A stretch of DNA of 60,078 nt from Terrimicrobiaceae bacterium (GTDB lineage: Bacteria > Verrucomicrobiota > Verrucomicrobiia > Chthoniobacterales > Terrimicrobiaceae): the NCBI GenBank assembly GCA_018402345.1, contig JAGYIV010000013.1, positions 1 to 60,078 on the forward strand, in the 5' to 3' direction. Below, one piece after another: positions 45,259 through 53,653 of this stretch. The notes under the pieces are model-generated. The model saw only the letters and a program-made list of their open reading frames with translations, did not search any database and was not told where the DNA came from. Made by a program: the position numbers and the translations under genes. Positions within the stretch are counted from its first letter, which is position 1; each line of letters begins with the position of its first letter.

Positions 45259-47739
45259 ATGTCCTCGGAAAAGCCCACTCCCATGATGCAGCAATACCTC
45301 GCTATCCGGCGGGACTTGCCGCCGGGGACACTCCTCCTCTTCCGCCTTGGCGATTTCTACGAGATGTTCGGCGAGGATGCCATTGAGGCCGCCCGCATCC
45401 TCAATGTCGCCCTCACCAAGCGCGGCGCCACCCCGATGTGCGGCGTGCCCTACCACGCCGCCCGCAACTATATCGAAAAACTCGTCGCCGCCGGATGGCG
45501 CGCGGCCATTTGCGACCAAGTCGGCGAGGTCACCGCGGGCAAGCTCGTGCGCCGCGAGATTTCCCAGATTCTCAGCCCGGGAACGCTGGACGACTTCGGT
45601 CTCGACGAACGCCAACCGAACTTTATCGCCGCCCTCAACAAGCGCGGCGACGCCTACGGCCTTGCCTACTGCGACCTCAGCACCGGCGAGTTCCGCCTCA
45701 CCGAAGTCGACTCCCGCGGGGCGCTGCTCGACGAACTCGCCCGCGTCTCGCCTTCCGAGATTCTCGTGCCGGACCACCTCCCCGGAGAATTTAAGGACAT
45801 CACCCCGCAATCGGCGCTGGATGGATATTCCTTCGAACCCGAACCCGCCGCGGAAATCCTCGCCTCCCATTTTCAAGTCCACTCGCTGGATGGATTCGGT
45901 TGCTCGGACCTTCCAGCGGGCACCGGTGCCGCTGGCGCTCTCCTGCATTACATCACGCGCCAGATGCGCCGCCCTGCGACCCACCTGCGCCAACTCCGCC
46001 CCTACCGCCGCAGCCAATACCTCGTCCTCGACGCCGCCACCCAAAGCCACCTTGAACTCGTCAACTCGCGCGCGGGCCGCCAGATGACGCTCCTCGGCAG
46101 CCTCGACCGCACCACCACGCCCATGGGCGCCCGCCTGCTGCGCGAGTGGATTCTGCATCCGCTCCGCGACCCCTCGGCCATCGAGGAGCGCCAGGATGCG
46201 ATCGCCTCGCTTCTTGCCGATGCCATGCTTCTCGGCGACATCCGCGCGCGCCTGTCGGAAATTCGCGACATCGAGCGCGCCACCGCACGCCTCGGCGGCC
46301 CCTCGGGAAACGCCCGCGACCTCTCCGCCCTCGCCCAATCACTGGAGCGCCTCCCCTCCCTCGCCGCCTGTATCGGCGCTGCGGAGGACTCGCCAGTCCC
46401 CTCGCCGTTTCTCGCCGGCCTGACCACCCGCCTCCACGCACTCCCCGAACTCGCGCAAAAACTCAACTCAGCCATCGTGGCCGAACCCCCCGCCACTCTG
46501 CGCGATGGCAATTTTATCGAGTCGGGCTTCGATCCAAGCCTCGACGAACTCCGCTCAGCCTCCCGCGAGGGGAAAAAATGGATCGCCGCCCTGCAGGAAC
46601 GCGAGATCGAACGCACGGGCATCAGATCCCTCAAAGTCCGTTTCACTTCGGTCTTCGGCTACTTCATCGAAATCACCAAGGCCAACCTCCCGTCGGTCCC
46701 CGAGGACTACACACGCAAACAAACGACGGCGAACGGCGAGCGCTTCATCACACCCGAACTCAAGGAGGTGGAAGGAAAAATCCTCGGGGCCGACGAAAAA
46801 TCCCGCGCGCGCGAACTCGAGATTTTCGCCGAACTCCGCTCGGCCGTTCTCGCGGAACTCCCCCGCCTCCAGGAAACGGCCGCCACCCTCGCGGCGCTCG
46901 ATGCCGTTTGCTCGCTTGCGGAAACGGCCCGCCTCTTCGGCTACTGCCGCCCAGAGATCGACGACTCGGACATCCTCCACATTACCGACGGACGCCACCC
47001 CGTGCTGGACCAGCACACCGAAGGCCAGCGCTTCGTGCCGAACGACACAGACCTCGGCACTGATGGAAAAATATTCGCCATCATCACCGGGCCGAACATG
47101 GCGGGAAAATCCACCTACATCCGCCAAGTCGCCCTCCTCACCCTCATGGCGCAGGTCGGCAGCTATGTCCCGGCGGCATCCATGCGCCTCGGACTGGTGG
47201 ACCGCATTTTCACCCGAGTGGGCGCGAATGACGACCTCTCGCGGGGCCAATCGACCTTCATGGTCGAGATGAACGAAACCGCGAACATCCTGAACAACGC
47301 CACCGAGCGCAGCCTCGTCATCCTTGATGAGATCGGCCGTGGCACCTCGACATTCGACGGCCTCTCGATCGCCTGGAGCGTGGCGGAATTCCTCCACGAC
47401 ACCACCCGCTGCCGCGCGCTCTTTGCCACGCACTACCACGAACTCACCGACCTCGAACTCACCCGCCCCGGCGTTCTGAACCTCAATGTCGCCGTGCGCG
47501 AGTGGAACGACCGCATCATCTTCCTGCGCAAAATCGTGCCGGGCCGCGCAGACCAGAGCTACGGCATCCAAGTCGCCCGCCTCGCGGGTCTCCCCGACTC
47601 GATCATCTCGCGCGCGAGGGAAATCCTCGCGAACCTCGAAAAATCCGAACTCAACACGTCAGGCCCACCCGCCCTCGCAAAAACCGCACGCAAGCGCATG
47701 CCCCTCCCCGACGATTCCAACCAAATGGCCCTCTTCTAA
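45259..47739 (+). CDS. mutS: DNA mismatch repair protein MutS
   Basis: 826 residues from ATG 45259 (MSSEKPTPMMQQYLAIR). The mismatch-binding Phe-x-Glu motif (LGDFYEMFGEDA) is near the N-terminus. Walker A GPNMAGKST is at about 611-619, Walker B/signature DEIGRGTSTFDG at about 687-698, and ATHYHELTDLE follows. Full length with intact frame. Recognises mispairs and recruits MutL. A rhodanese gene follows 27 bp later. Confidence 0.97.
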   Translation: MSSEKPTPMMQQYLAIRRDLPPGTLLLFRLGDFYEMFGEDAIEAARILNVALTKRGATPMCGVPYHAARNYIEKLVAAGWRAAICDQVGEVTAGKLVRREISQILSPGTLDDFGLDERQPNFIAALNKRGDAYGLAYCDLSTGEFRLTEVDSRGALLDELARVSPSEILVPDHLPGEFKDITPQSALDGYSFEPEPAAEILASHFQVHSLDGFGCSDLPAGTGAAGALLHYITRQMRRPATHLRQLRPYRRSQYLVLDAATQSHLELVNSRAGRQMTLLGSLDRTTTPMGARLLREWILHPLRDPSAIEERQDAIASLLADAMLLGDIRARLSEIRDIERATARLGGPSGNARDLSALAQSLERLPSLAACIGAAEDSPVPSPFLAGLTTRLHALPELAQKLNSAIVAEPPATLRDGNFIESGFDPSLDELRSASREGKKWIAALQEREIERTGIRSLKVRFTSVFGYFIEITKANLPSVPEDYTRKQTTANGERFITPELKEVEGKILGADEKSRARELEIFAELRSAVLAELPRLQETAATLAALDAVCSLAETARLFGYCRPEIDDSDILHITDGRHPVLDQHTEGQRFVPNDTDLGTDGKIFAIITGPNMAGKSTYIRQVALLTLMAQVGSYVPAASMRLGLVDRIFTRVGANDDLSRGQSTFMVEMNETANILNNATERSLVILDEIGRGTSTFDGLSIAWSVAEFLHDTTRCRALFATHYHELTDLELTRPGVLNLNVAVREWNDRIIFLRKIVPGRADQSYGIQVARLAGLPDSIISRAREILANLEKSELNTSGPPALAKTARKRMPLPDDSNQMALF

Positions 47740-47766
47740 CCACCAACCAACCCAACCACACACCCT

Positions 47767-48165
47767 ATGAAATTCTCACGCTACTTCCTCGTTGTTCTCC
47801 TCATCGGCGCCGTCTTTTTCCACCTCACCGGCGCCTTCGCCTCGCCACGCATCGATCCCAAGGAAGCCACCACACGTCTTGAATCGGGAAAGGCCGTGCT
47901 CATCGACGTGCGCGAACCAGGCGAATGGGCCGATGGCGTCGTGACCGGCGCGCTCCTCCTCCCCCTCAGCGACCTCCGTGGCCCACGCACGCTCTGGACC
48001 CCCGCGCTGGAAACCCACAAGGACAAGGAGCTGATCATCTACTGCCGCTCGGGAAACCGCTCGGGCATCGCCCTCAAGATTCTCGAGGCGGAGGGATTCA
48101 AAGGCGTGAATGCCGGCGCATTTTCCACATGGAAAAAATCGGGCGCGCCGGTCAAGACCCCGTAG
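47767..48165 (+). CDS. Exported single-domain rhodanese-like protein
   Basis: 132 residues. Signal peptide MKFSRYFLVVLLIGAVFFHLTGAFA, then a rhodanese fold: VLIDVREPGEWADG, IIYCRSGNRSGIAL with the active-site Cys in C-R-S-G-N-R, and a final FSTWKKSGAPV. Likely periplasmic sulfurtransferase or sulfide/thiol handling. Its 3' end overlaps the convergent dgt gene by 14 bp. Confidence 0.92.
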   Translation: MKFSRYFLVVLLIGAVFFHLTGAFASPRIDPKEATTRLESGKAVLIDVREPGEWADGVVTGALLLPLSDLRGPRTLWTPALETHKDKELIIYCRSGNRSGIALKILEAEGFKGVNAGAFSTWKKSGAPVKTP

Positions 48166-49285
48166 CCCCAAGCAACTCCGCGTGCTGACGGGCCAGATAC
48201 CTGTCGGTCATACCCGAGATGTAATCTCCGATCGCCCGCTGCAGCCCGTCGGTCGCAACCCGCGCGCGCGCCTTTCCACCCAGCCGATCGGGATTCGCTT
48301 CAAGAAACGCGAATAACTCGGAAATCAACCGCGCCGCGCGGTCATTGGCTCCGGAAACCGCCGGATGCAAATAGAAACTCCCGAACAAATGCCGCCGCAA
48401 TCCCGCAAGATGCGAGCGCATTTCGGCGCTGAACGATGCCAACCGCCGCGGATGCCGCCGCACATCGTCCAATGTGCAAATGCCCGCCTCCTCGAGATTC
48501 CGCCGCGTTTGCGCCACCAAGTCATCGACCAGCATGTTCACCAAGCACCGGATCACAAACCCCCGGTAGCGCCGCACATCGAAGCCCGGCGACTCGCGCT
48601 CGGCCTGAGCACAGGCCAATTGCCACAACGGCACCCCGCCAAGCTCCTCGAAATCCAATAACCCGGCATCCAACCCGTCGTCTAAATCATGGCTCGAATA
48701 CGCAATCTCGTCGGCCAAGTCGGTGACCTGCGCCTCCAGCGACGGCGAGGGATACCGCTCGCCGGTGAGCGGATGCTCATAGCCCTCCGCATGCTTCTGA
48801 ATCCCCTCGCGCACCTCCCAAGTCAGGTTCAACCCTGGGAACGCCGGATATTTCTCCTCCAGCACCTCGACGATTCGAAGGCTCTGCGCGTTGTGATCAA
48901 AGCCCCCCGCCCCCTTCAACAACCTGTCCAACTCGTCCTCGCCACGATGCCCGCACGGCGGATGCCCCAAGTCATGCGCCAACGCAACACACTCGGCCAA
49001 ATCCTCGTTCAACCCCAGGGCCCGCGCCACCGTGCGACTGATCGACGCCACCTCCATCGTATGCGTCAACCGCGTGCGATAGTGGTCGCCGGTGCCATTC
49101 AAAAACACCTGCGTCTTGCCATCCAGACGCCGAAACGACGTGCAATGAATCAACCGAGCCCGGTCGCGCTGAAATGCCGACCGATACGCATGCCCCCCCT
49201 CCACGCGCCCCCTCCCCAGCGACAACTCATTGAAAACCGCCCACGGCGAGAACCCTCCGACACCTGACAACGCAACACGACTCAT
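48152..49285 (-). CDS. dgt: Deoxyguanosinetriphosphate triphosphohydrolase-like protein (HD domain)
   Basis: 377 residues. RSAFQRDRARLIHCTSFRRLDGKTQVF followed by HD motifs RTRLTHTMEV, ALAHDLGHPPCGHRGE and the later DLADEIAYSSHDLDDG. Hydrolyses dNTPs to deoxynucleoside and triphosphate; this size matches the shorter Dgt type 2/dNTPase subfamily. Known roles of the family include dNTP pool control and, in some bacteria, phage defence; nothing here points to the latter. Confidence 0.92.
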   Translation of the reverse strand: MSRVALSGVGGFSPWAVFNELSLGRGRVEGGHAYRSAFQRDRARLIHCTSFRRLDGKTQVFLNGTGDHYRTRLTHTMEVASISRTVARALGLNEDLAECVALAHDLGHPPCGHRGEDELDRLLKGAGGFDHNAQSLRIVEVLEEKYPAFPGLNLTWEVREGIQKHAEGYEHPLTGERYPSPSLEAQVTDLADEIAYSSHDLDDGLDAGLLDFEELGGVPLWQLACAQAERESPGFDVRRYRGFVIRCLVNMLVDDLVAQTRRNLEEAGICTLDDVRRHPRRLASFSAEMRSHLAGLRRHLFGSFYLHPAVSGANDRAARLISELFAFLEANPDRLGGKARARVATDGLQRAIGDYISGMTDRYLARQHAELLGATGS

Positions 49286-49510
49286 GCCCGCGACCCAACC
49301 ACAAATCCCCCCGCCCGGCGATGGATTTGAAATGACAAATCCGAAGCCCGAGATCTCAAATCTCAGATCTCAGATCTGAAATTCCCCCTACCTCCCCTTC
49401 ATCACCTCCAGAGAAATTTGCCGCAACACGCCCTCGGGCACCTCCTGCCCTGGCTTGGTGACATCGAGGGACTCATAGCGCCCACATCTCCGCCGATCCT
49501 CACGGAAACA

Positions 49511-50524
49511 TCAAGCGCTGTAATTCTCGGCCATGCGGCGCGCAGAGTCGGCAATCGACTCGCGCAACTCCGCCGGCTCGACCACCTTCACATACGGACC
49601 CCAACTCAGAATCCACGGCGCCACCTCCAGCGTCGAGTTGAGCGGCAGCACAAGGCGGAGACGTCCACCGGGCAATTCCCGCACCTTCTGGTGAGGATGC
49701 CAGACCGTTTCCTTGACGCGCTGGGCGGCCTTCGACTCGAACTCAAGCACGACGTCAAACGCAGGCCCGGTCCCCAGCACACTCCCGAAGCTGTGTTGAA
49801 GCAACTCGCGCGGATGTTGCACAGGCTCTTCCATGAACTTCTGCGGGGTGATTTTCATGCCACTCGCCCTCGCGAATGCGAAGGGGGTGAGCTTCCGCGT
49901 GCGCGTGTCAGTGCCGTAGAAATACCAGCGCCCATGATTCATCGCCATGAGATGCGGCTCGATCGACTTGGACTTGGGCGAACTGTTCGCCGGGCTTTTG
50001 TATTGAAACTCCACCACGCGGCGGTCGCGAATGGCGCGGTGCAGGAGGTTGAAAAGCTTCAGTTCCCTCACCTCCGTCGCCCCGCTGCTCCCCGTCGGAG
50101 GCTTGTCGGCAAACCGGAAAAGCACATTTGTCGTCCAGTTGTTCCAACTTTTTGTTCCCGTAAGAATGCCGAACATCCGCTCGAAGGAAGACAACATATG
50201 CCGCCCAAGCTCGCTGCCAGCATACGGCGCGAGGCATTGTTGGAAAAACGAAAGCACAAGATAATCCCGATCCTCCAACTCCATCGGAGGGAGGAATTGC
50301 GAGTTGCTGTTCACCACATAACTCCTCGCCGAGGCATCCCACTCCACATCCATCTCAAGCCGGTCCTGAATGAACCGCAAATCCCGAAGCACCGTCGCCC
50401 GATCCACCTCGAACTCATTCTGGAGATCGGTGCAATTCACCTTCCCGCCGTTCTTGGTTTCGTTCTGAAGAAAGGCGACCATGCGGAAAATCCGCTCAAT
50501 GCCCGTGCGTGTATTTTTGCCCAT
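49511..50524 (-). CDS. WYL-domain transcriptional regulator
   Basis: 337 residues from ATG 50524 (MGKNTRTGIERIFRMVAFL); an extension upstream in the same frame would overlap the divergent gene and lacks a domain. N-terminal winged helix (CTDLQNEFEVDRATVLRDLRF), then a WYL domain with NHGRWYFYGTDTRTRKLTPFAFARASG and a C-terminal WCX-like part (SWGPYVKVVEPAELRESI). WYL regulators sense ligands such as nucleic acid fragments and often control DNA repair or defence genes. It is divergent to the secreted protein at 50655. Confidence 0.9.
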   Translation of the reverse strand: MGKNTRTGIERIFRMVAFLQNETKNGGKVNCTDLQNEFEVDRATVLRDLRFIQDRLEMDVEWDASARSYVVNSNSQFLPPMELEDRDYLVLSFFQQCLAPYAGSELGRHMLSSFERMFGILTGTKSWNNWTTNVLFRFADKPPTGSSGATEVRELKLFNLLHRAIRDRRVVEFQYKSPANSSPKSKSIEPHLMAMNHGRWYFYGTDTRTRKLTPFAFARASGMKITPQKFMEEPVQHPRELLQHSFGSVLGTGPAFDVVLEFESKAAQRVKETVWHPHQKVRELPGGRLRLVLPLNSTLEVAPWILSWGPYVKVVEPAELRESIADSARRMAENYSA

Positions 50525-50654
50525 GGGGTGGATGGTTTCTCGAAAAATATCGAAATACTCCTCACCAACGCGACACGCAAGGCCAAGCTCATTGATGAAA
50601 AAACCCCGCCTTGTTGCAGATGCTGCGACCTGTTTACCAATAAACTCCGGCAAC

Positions 50655-52205
50655 ATGTCTTCCTTGCTTTCCGCACTTGCAGCCGCTCTGCTCCTCACCC
50701 TCTCGCTTCGTTCCGCAAATGCCGAAACTCCACGGCCTGCTGTTCCCGCCACAGCAAGCACCCCCGACTCAAGCCCTGCAAACGGCCTTCATGAAGTCGT
50801 TGTCACCGGCCGGGGCGTCACCGACGAGGAGGCCTTGAAAGCCGCGTTCGTCATGGCCCTGGAGCGCACCGTCGGCACCATCATCCACTCCGAAACCGTC
50901 TCAAGGAATTTCCAGATCGAGAGTGACGCCCAGATCCTCCTGACCAATGGCTGCATCGATTCCTACGATGAACTTTCCTCGGACACCTCGGCGGGCATTG
51001 TTTCCAAGACGATCCGTGCCCGCGTGCGCAGTGGGGCTGTTGCCGATTGGATGCGGCGCTCGGGGTGGACAGGCGAAGTCGATTTGGACGACACATGGGC
51101 TCGGCTTGCCACATCGATCCGAAGCCGCAGGCAGGCACTCGAGCTGCTTCATGAGAAAATGCCCGCCATCAGGGACGCGCTTTACAAAGTGGTGCCGGTG
51201 GATTTGGCGACAGGGGCGCAGGCGGGTGGGAATTCCGTGTCGCCGCCTTTCACCGAGGAGAATCTGGATGGCGACGTCGTGTGTGTCTGGGGAGCCGCCC
51301 TGCGGCCAGACCACGTGTTTTGGGACACCCACGCCGCTCCATTGCTGGCGGCCTGTTTCGAGACGCTTTGCGAGAAAAAAGCGCGCCTTTTTGTGAACAT
51401 GGATACTGGAAAGCCGCAGACCACCTTGCCGATCGAGCGCGCTCCCGAAGCGCGCTGGAGGAGATTCGAGCCCGCAGGCCACAGGGGACTGCCGGACGCC
51501 CGCCCTGTCGTTGTGCCCCGCCATGCGCGGAACTGCATCGCCTTGGAAACCCGAACCGCACACAGCGGGAGCCTCGACCTGTCGCTTTACTTTTTCACCG
51601 ATGAGATTTTCCACCGCATCCTGAACCCACCCGAAAAACGCGATGCCGAGGGCAATCGTGTCTCCACGCCCGAGCGCCTCAATGCAATGCGCGCCGGCTT
51701 GCGGGCCACAATCATTTTTGCCGACGGATCGGAAAAAACATTTACGGTCACGCAGACGGCCCCTCTTTTCCAACACCTGCAATTGCCGTGGACTGGAGAT
51801 GTTGCTGCGAGTTACTGCGGCCCCCATTTGTTTCCGAGCCTTTATCGCGGCGGCTGGGAGGACAAATCGCACTGGCCCGACTGGCAGGGGGCGGTAAAAC
51901 CACTGACACGCGTTCCCGGATTCGGCAATTTTCTTGTCCACCGCGGGAGGATATACAACGCCGGAGGGGACTATGGGCGCGAGTTTGAGAATATCGGGAA
52001 ACCGGACCCGTTCTTTGCCCAAGGTGGCGGTTCAGCTGATTGGCGCACAGCGAGTGAAGTCATCGTGCCGGTTGTTTTTACCCTCGAGCTCGACCAGTTG
52101 AGGAAAATCCAGCGTCTGACCCTCGAGCCGTTGACAGGTCCTCCACCCATGCAGCCAAGCCTCGGCGAGGGATTGCGCAAACTCTTCAAGTCGCTGCTTG
52201 ATTGA
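50655..52205 (+). CDS. Secreted protein, N-terminal region resembling LPP20/FlgT-type domain
   Basis: 516 residues from ATG 50655; signal peptide MSSLLSALAAALLLTLSLRSANA. Residues about 45-140 (VVVTGRGVTDEEALKAAFVMALERTVGTII, SDAQILLTNGCIDSYDELS) follow the G-x-G-x-(T/S)-x-x-E-A-x-x-x-A pattern of LPP20/FlgT_N-like periplasmic domains. The remainder is not recognised. The long frame upstream of this ATG overlaps the divergent WYL gene. Function unknown; an envelope role is likely from the signal peptide. Confidence 0.6.
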   Translation: MSSLLSALAAALLLTLSLRSANAETPRPAVPATASTPDSSPANGLHEVVVTGRGVTDEEALKAAFVMALERTVGTIIHSETVSRNFQIESDAQILLTNGCIDSYDELSSDTSAGIVSKTIRARVRSGAVADWMRRSGWTGEVDLDDTWARLATSIRSRRQALELLHEKMPAIRDALYKVVPVDLATGAQAGGNSVSPPFTEENLDGDVVCVWGAALRPDHVFWDTHAAPLLAACFETLCEKKARLFVNMDTGKPQTTLPIERAPEARWRRFEPAGHRGLPDARPVVVPRHARNCIALETRTAHSGSLDLSLYFFTDEIFHRILNPPEKRDAEGNRVSTPERLNAMRAGLRATIIFADGSEKTFTVTQTAPLFQHLQLPWTGDVAASYCGPHLFPSLYRGGWEDKSHWPDWQGAVKPLTRVPGFGNFLVHRGRIYNAGGDYGREFENIGKPDPFFAQGGGSADWRTASEVIVPVVFTLELDQLRKIQRLTLEPLTGPPPMQPSLGEGLRKLFKSLLD

Positions 52206-52260
52206 TGCTGCCGGGGGGGCACGCACAAGACATTGGATCGATCGCACAACCTGCCCATAT

Positions 52261-52345
52261 TTGTAAGACAATACAAAAATAACAATTGTAAGACACTTGA
52301 AATAAATTAAAAAAGATTTGCAATATCAAAAATTAGTTGTATGTT
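52261..52345 (+). promoter_or_regulatory. Promoter-like region with duplicated TTGTAAGACA boxes
   Basis: Within the AT-rich 52206-52450 gap, TTGTAAGACA occurs at 52261 and again at 52286, the first extended to a TTGT-AAG-ACAA dyad. Downstream, TTGCAA (52318-52323) and TATGTT (52340-52345) are spaced 16 bp, a plausible sigma-70 promoter for the gene at 52451. The boxes would sit upstream as activator or repressor sites. Confidence 0.4.
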
Positions 52346-52450
52346 TTGATTCATCGTAACAAGCCCGTCCGGCTCACACCAGCCTCGCGCGAGCGGGGTG
52401 AATCGGATTGTCGAACGGTGCCTCGCGTCATCGAAAACCCAACACACACC

Positions 52451-53119
52451 ATGAATATCGCAAAAATCACAAAAGCCTGGGCTGCCGCCACGGACAGCCG
52501 CATCCAAACCACCGAGGGGAAGCAATCCTGCATGGTCGAGATGTATGATCAAACAAAGGTGCTCCTCGAAATCGATGATCCCGTCACTGGCAACACGCCG
52601 TTTCTTGAGATGTGGATTCCCCATGCCCGCCGCAACCCGCTGTATTTCTACGGACCCGATGAAGAGGACGAGAGCGACTACATGCTGCCCTCGTTCAAGA
52701 ACGAAAGGGAACTCCGGTGCGCGCTGGATATCGTCTACCGCCGGTTTATGACCGACCACGGCATGATGCGGTTCGACGACGATCCCTGGGCGGTCCATGG
52801 ATTGAAAGCCCCCAAGATCGCCGGGATCATTCGCCGTTGGGCCAAAAAGAATCGCGACCTTGCCAGAGTCCAGGAGAGCGTTTTGGAACCAACTGGCGCC
52901 ACCGAGTTTTTGATCCAACCAGTGTGTGACGAGGTCGATCAGTATTTCAAAATCCACACGCAGCACAACATCCGGCAGAGCGTGTGGCATGACTCCGACG
53001 GATGTCAGATCGCCCGGCAGACCTTCCCGCCGTTTATCACCGGGCCCGAATTGGATGATTTGCTCGAAACGATCATCCGCATGTTCAATCCTGAAAACTC
53101 CTTCCGTGCCAACCCATGA
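52451..53119 (+). CDS. Hypothetical protein, coupled to the next gene
   Basis: 222 residues from ATG 52451 (MNIAKITKAWAAA). Acidic, soluble, no signal or membrane segment. EIDDPVTGNTPFLEMWIPHARRNPLYFYGPDEEDESDY and the C-terminal TGPELDDLLETIIRMF look like an ordinary folded protein, but no family is recognised. It overlaps the next start by 4 bases (ATGA 53116-53119), so the two probably act together. It heads the defence-like region. Confidence 0.65.
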   Translation: MNIAKITKAWAAATDSRIQTTEGKQSCMVEMYDQTKVLLEIDDPVTGNTPFLEMWIPHARRNPLYFYGPDEEDESDYMLPSFKNERELRCALDIVYRRFMTDHGMMRFDDDPWAVHGLKAPKIAGIIRRWAKKNRDLARVQESVLEPTGATEFLIQPVCDEVDQYFKIHTQHNIRQSVWHDSDGCQIARQTFPPFITGPELDDLLETIIRMFNPENSFRANP

Positions 53120-53316
53120 AAAAGAAACCACCCATCAGCCTCAAGATCTCCAACACCGTCTATGACATCGCCATTGAATTGCACGATGGCTCCGAACGTA
53201 TCCGCGTCCGCAAACCAGCACATTCGCAATATCTCGACCGAGTGGAGAAGCGACTCATCAGAAGATATCTGATCGCCGAAGGGTTCGTCAGGTCCAAGGA
53301 GGTCCGTTTCAAGTGA
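53116..53316 (+). CDS. Small basic hypothetical protein
   Basis: 66 residues, MKKKPPISLKISNTVYDIAIELHDGSERIRVR..., rich in Lys/Arg, with a short beta-rich N-terminus and a helical LDRVEKRLIRRYLIAEGF. Start overlaps the upstream stop. It could be a small nucleic-acid-binding or partner protein of the 52451 product; no family is recognised. Confidence 0.6.
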   Translation: MKKKPPISLKISNTVYDIAIELHDGSERIRVRKPAHSQYLDRVEKRLIRRYLIAEGFVRSKEVRFK

Positions 53317-53467
53317 CTGGGGCGAGGAGGGGCAGATTTTCCCTGTCCCCCACCCCTGTTGCAGTCTTTGCGACACCCCATTTTGAAAATGTCTGAAAAA
53401 GAAATTCCCAACCCGCCTTCGACCTTCAAGAATCCACTAAGCGCCCACCCCAACACCCACGCTTTTT

Positions 53468-53653
53468 ATCCCGCATGAGCGCCCACGGCAAATATCTCAC
53501 CACACCCTCCCAAGCGCTTGATCTCCGCAACACCGCTCCGATTCTGAAAACTGAAAACTCCCTCATTCCACCTCATCACCGGCCTGAATGCCGAGTTCGC
53601 AGTGTCCCGCAAACTCGATACAACCCTCTGCTCCAACCTCGATAGACTTGGCC
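53468..53653 (+). repeat. Repeated block R1 plus remnant of a lost gene
   Basis: About 94 bp at 53470-53563 are identical to 54895-54988 (R2), and related to 55975-56068 (R3). R1 contains ATG 53475, reading MSAHGKYLTTPSQALDL and NTAPILKTENSL. If a 10-base stretch at about 53565-53574 is skipped, the reading continues ITGLNAEFAVSRKLDTTL and onwards to 53653. This looks like the first 57 codons of a gene whose remainder is gone. The YhcG-type gene starts at its right edge. Confidence 0.6.

Noticed and set aside
49340-49385. AGATCTC-type tandem words upstream of the WYL gene end
   Set aside because: Short, low-complexity words in a convergent or terminal spacer; no hairpin with T-run and no sign of function.
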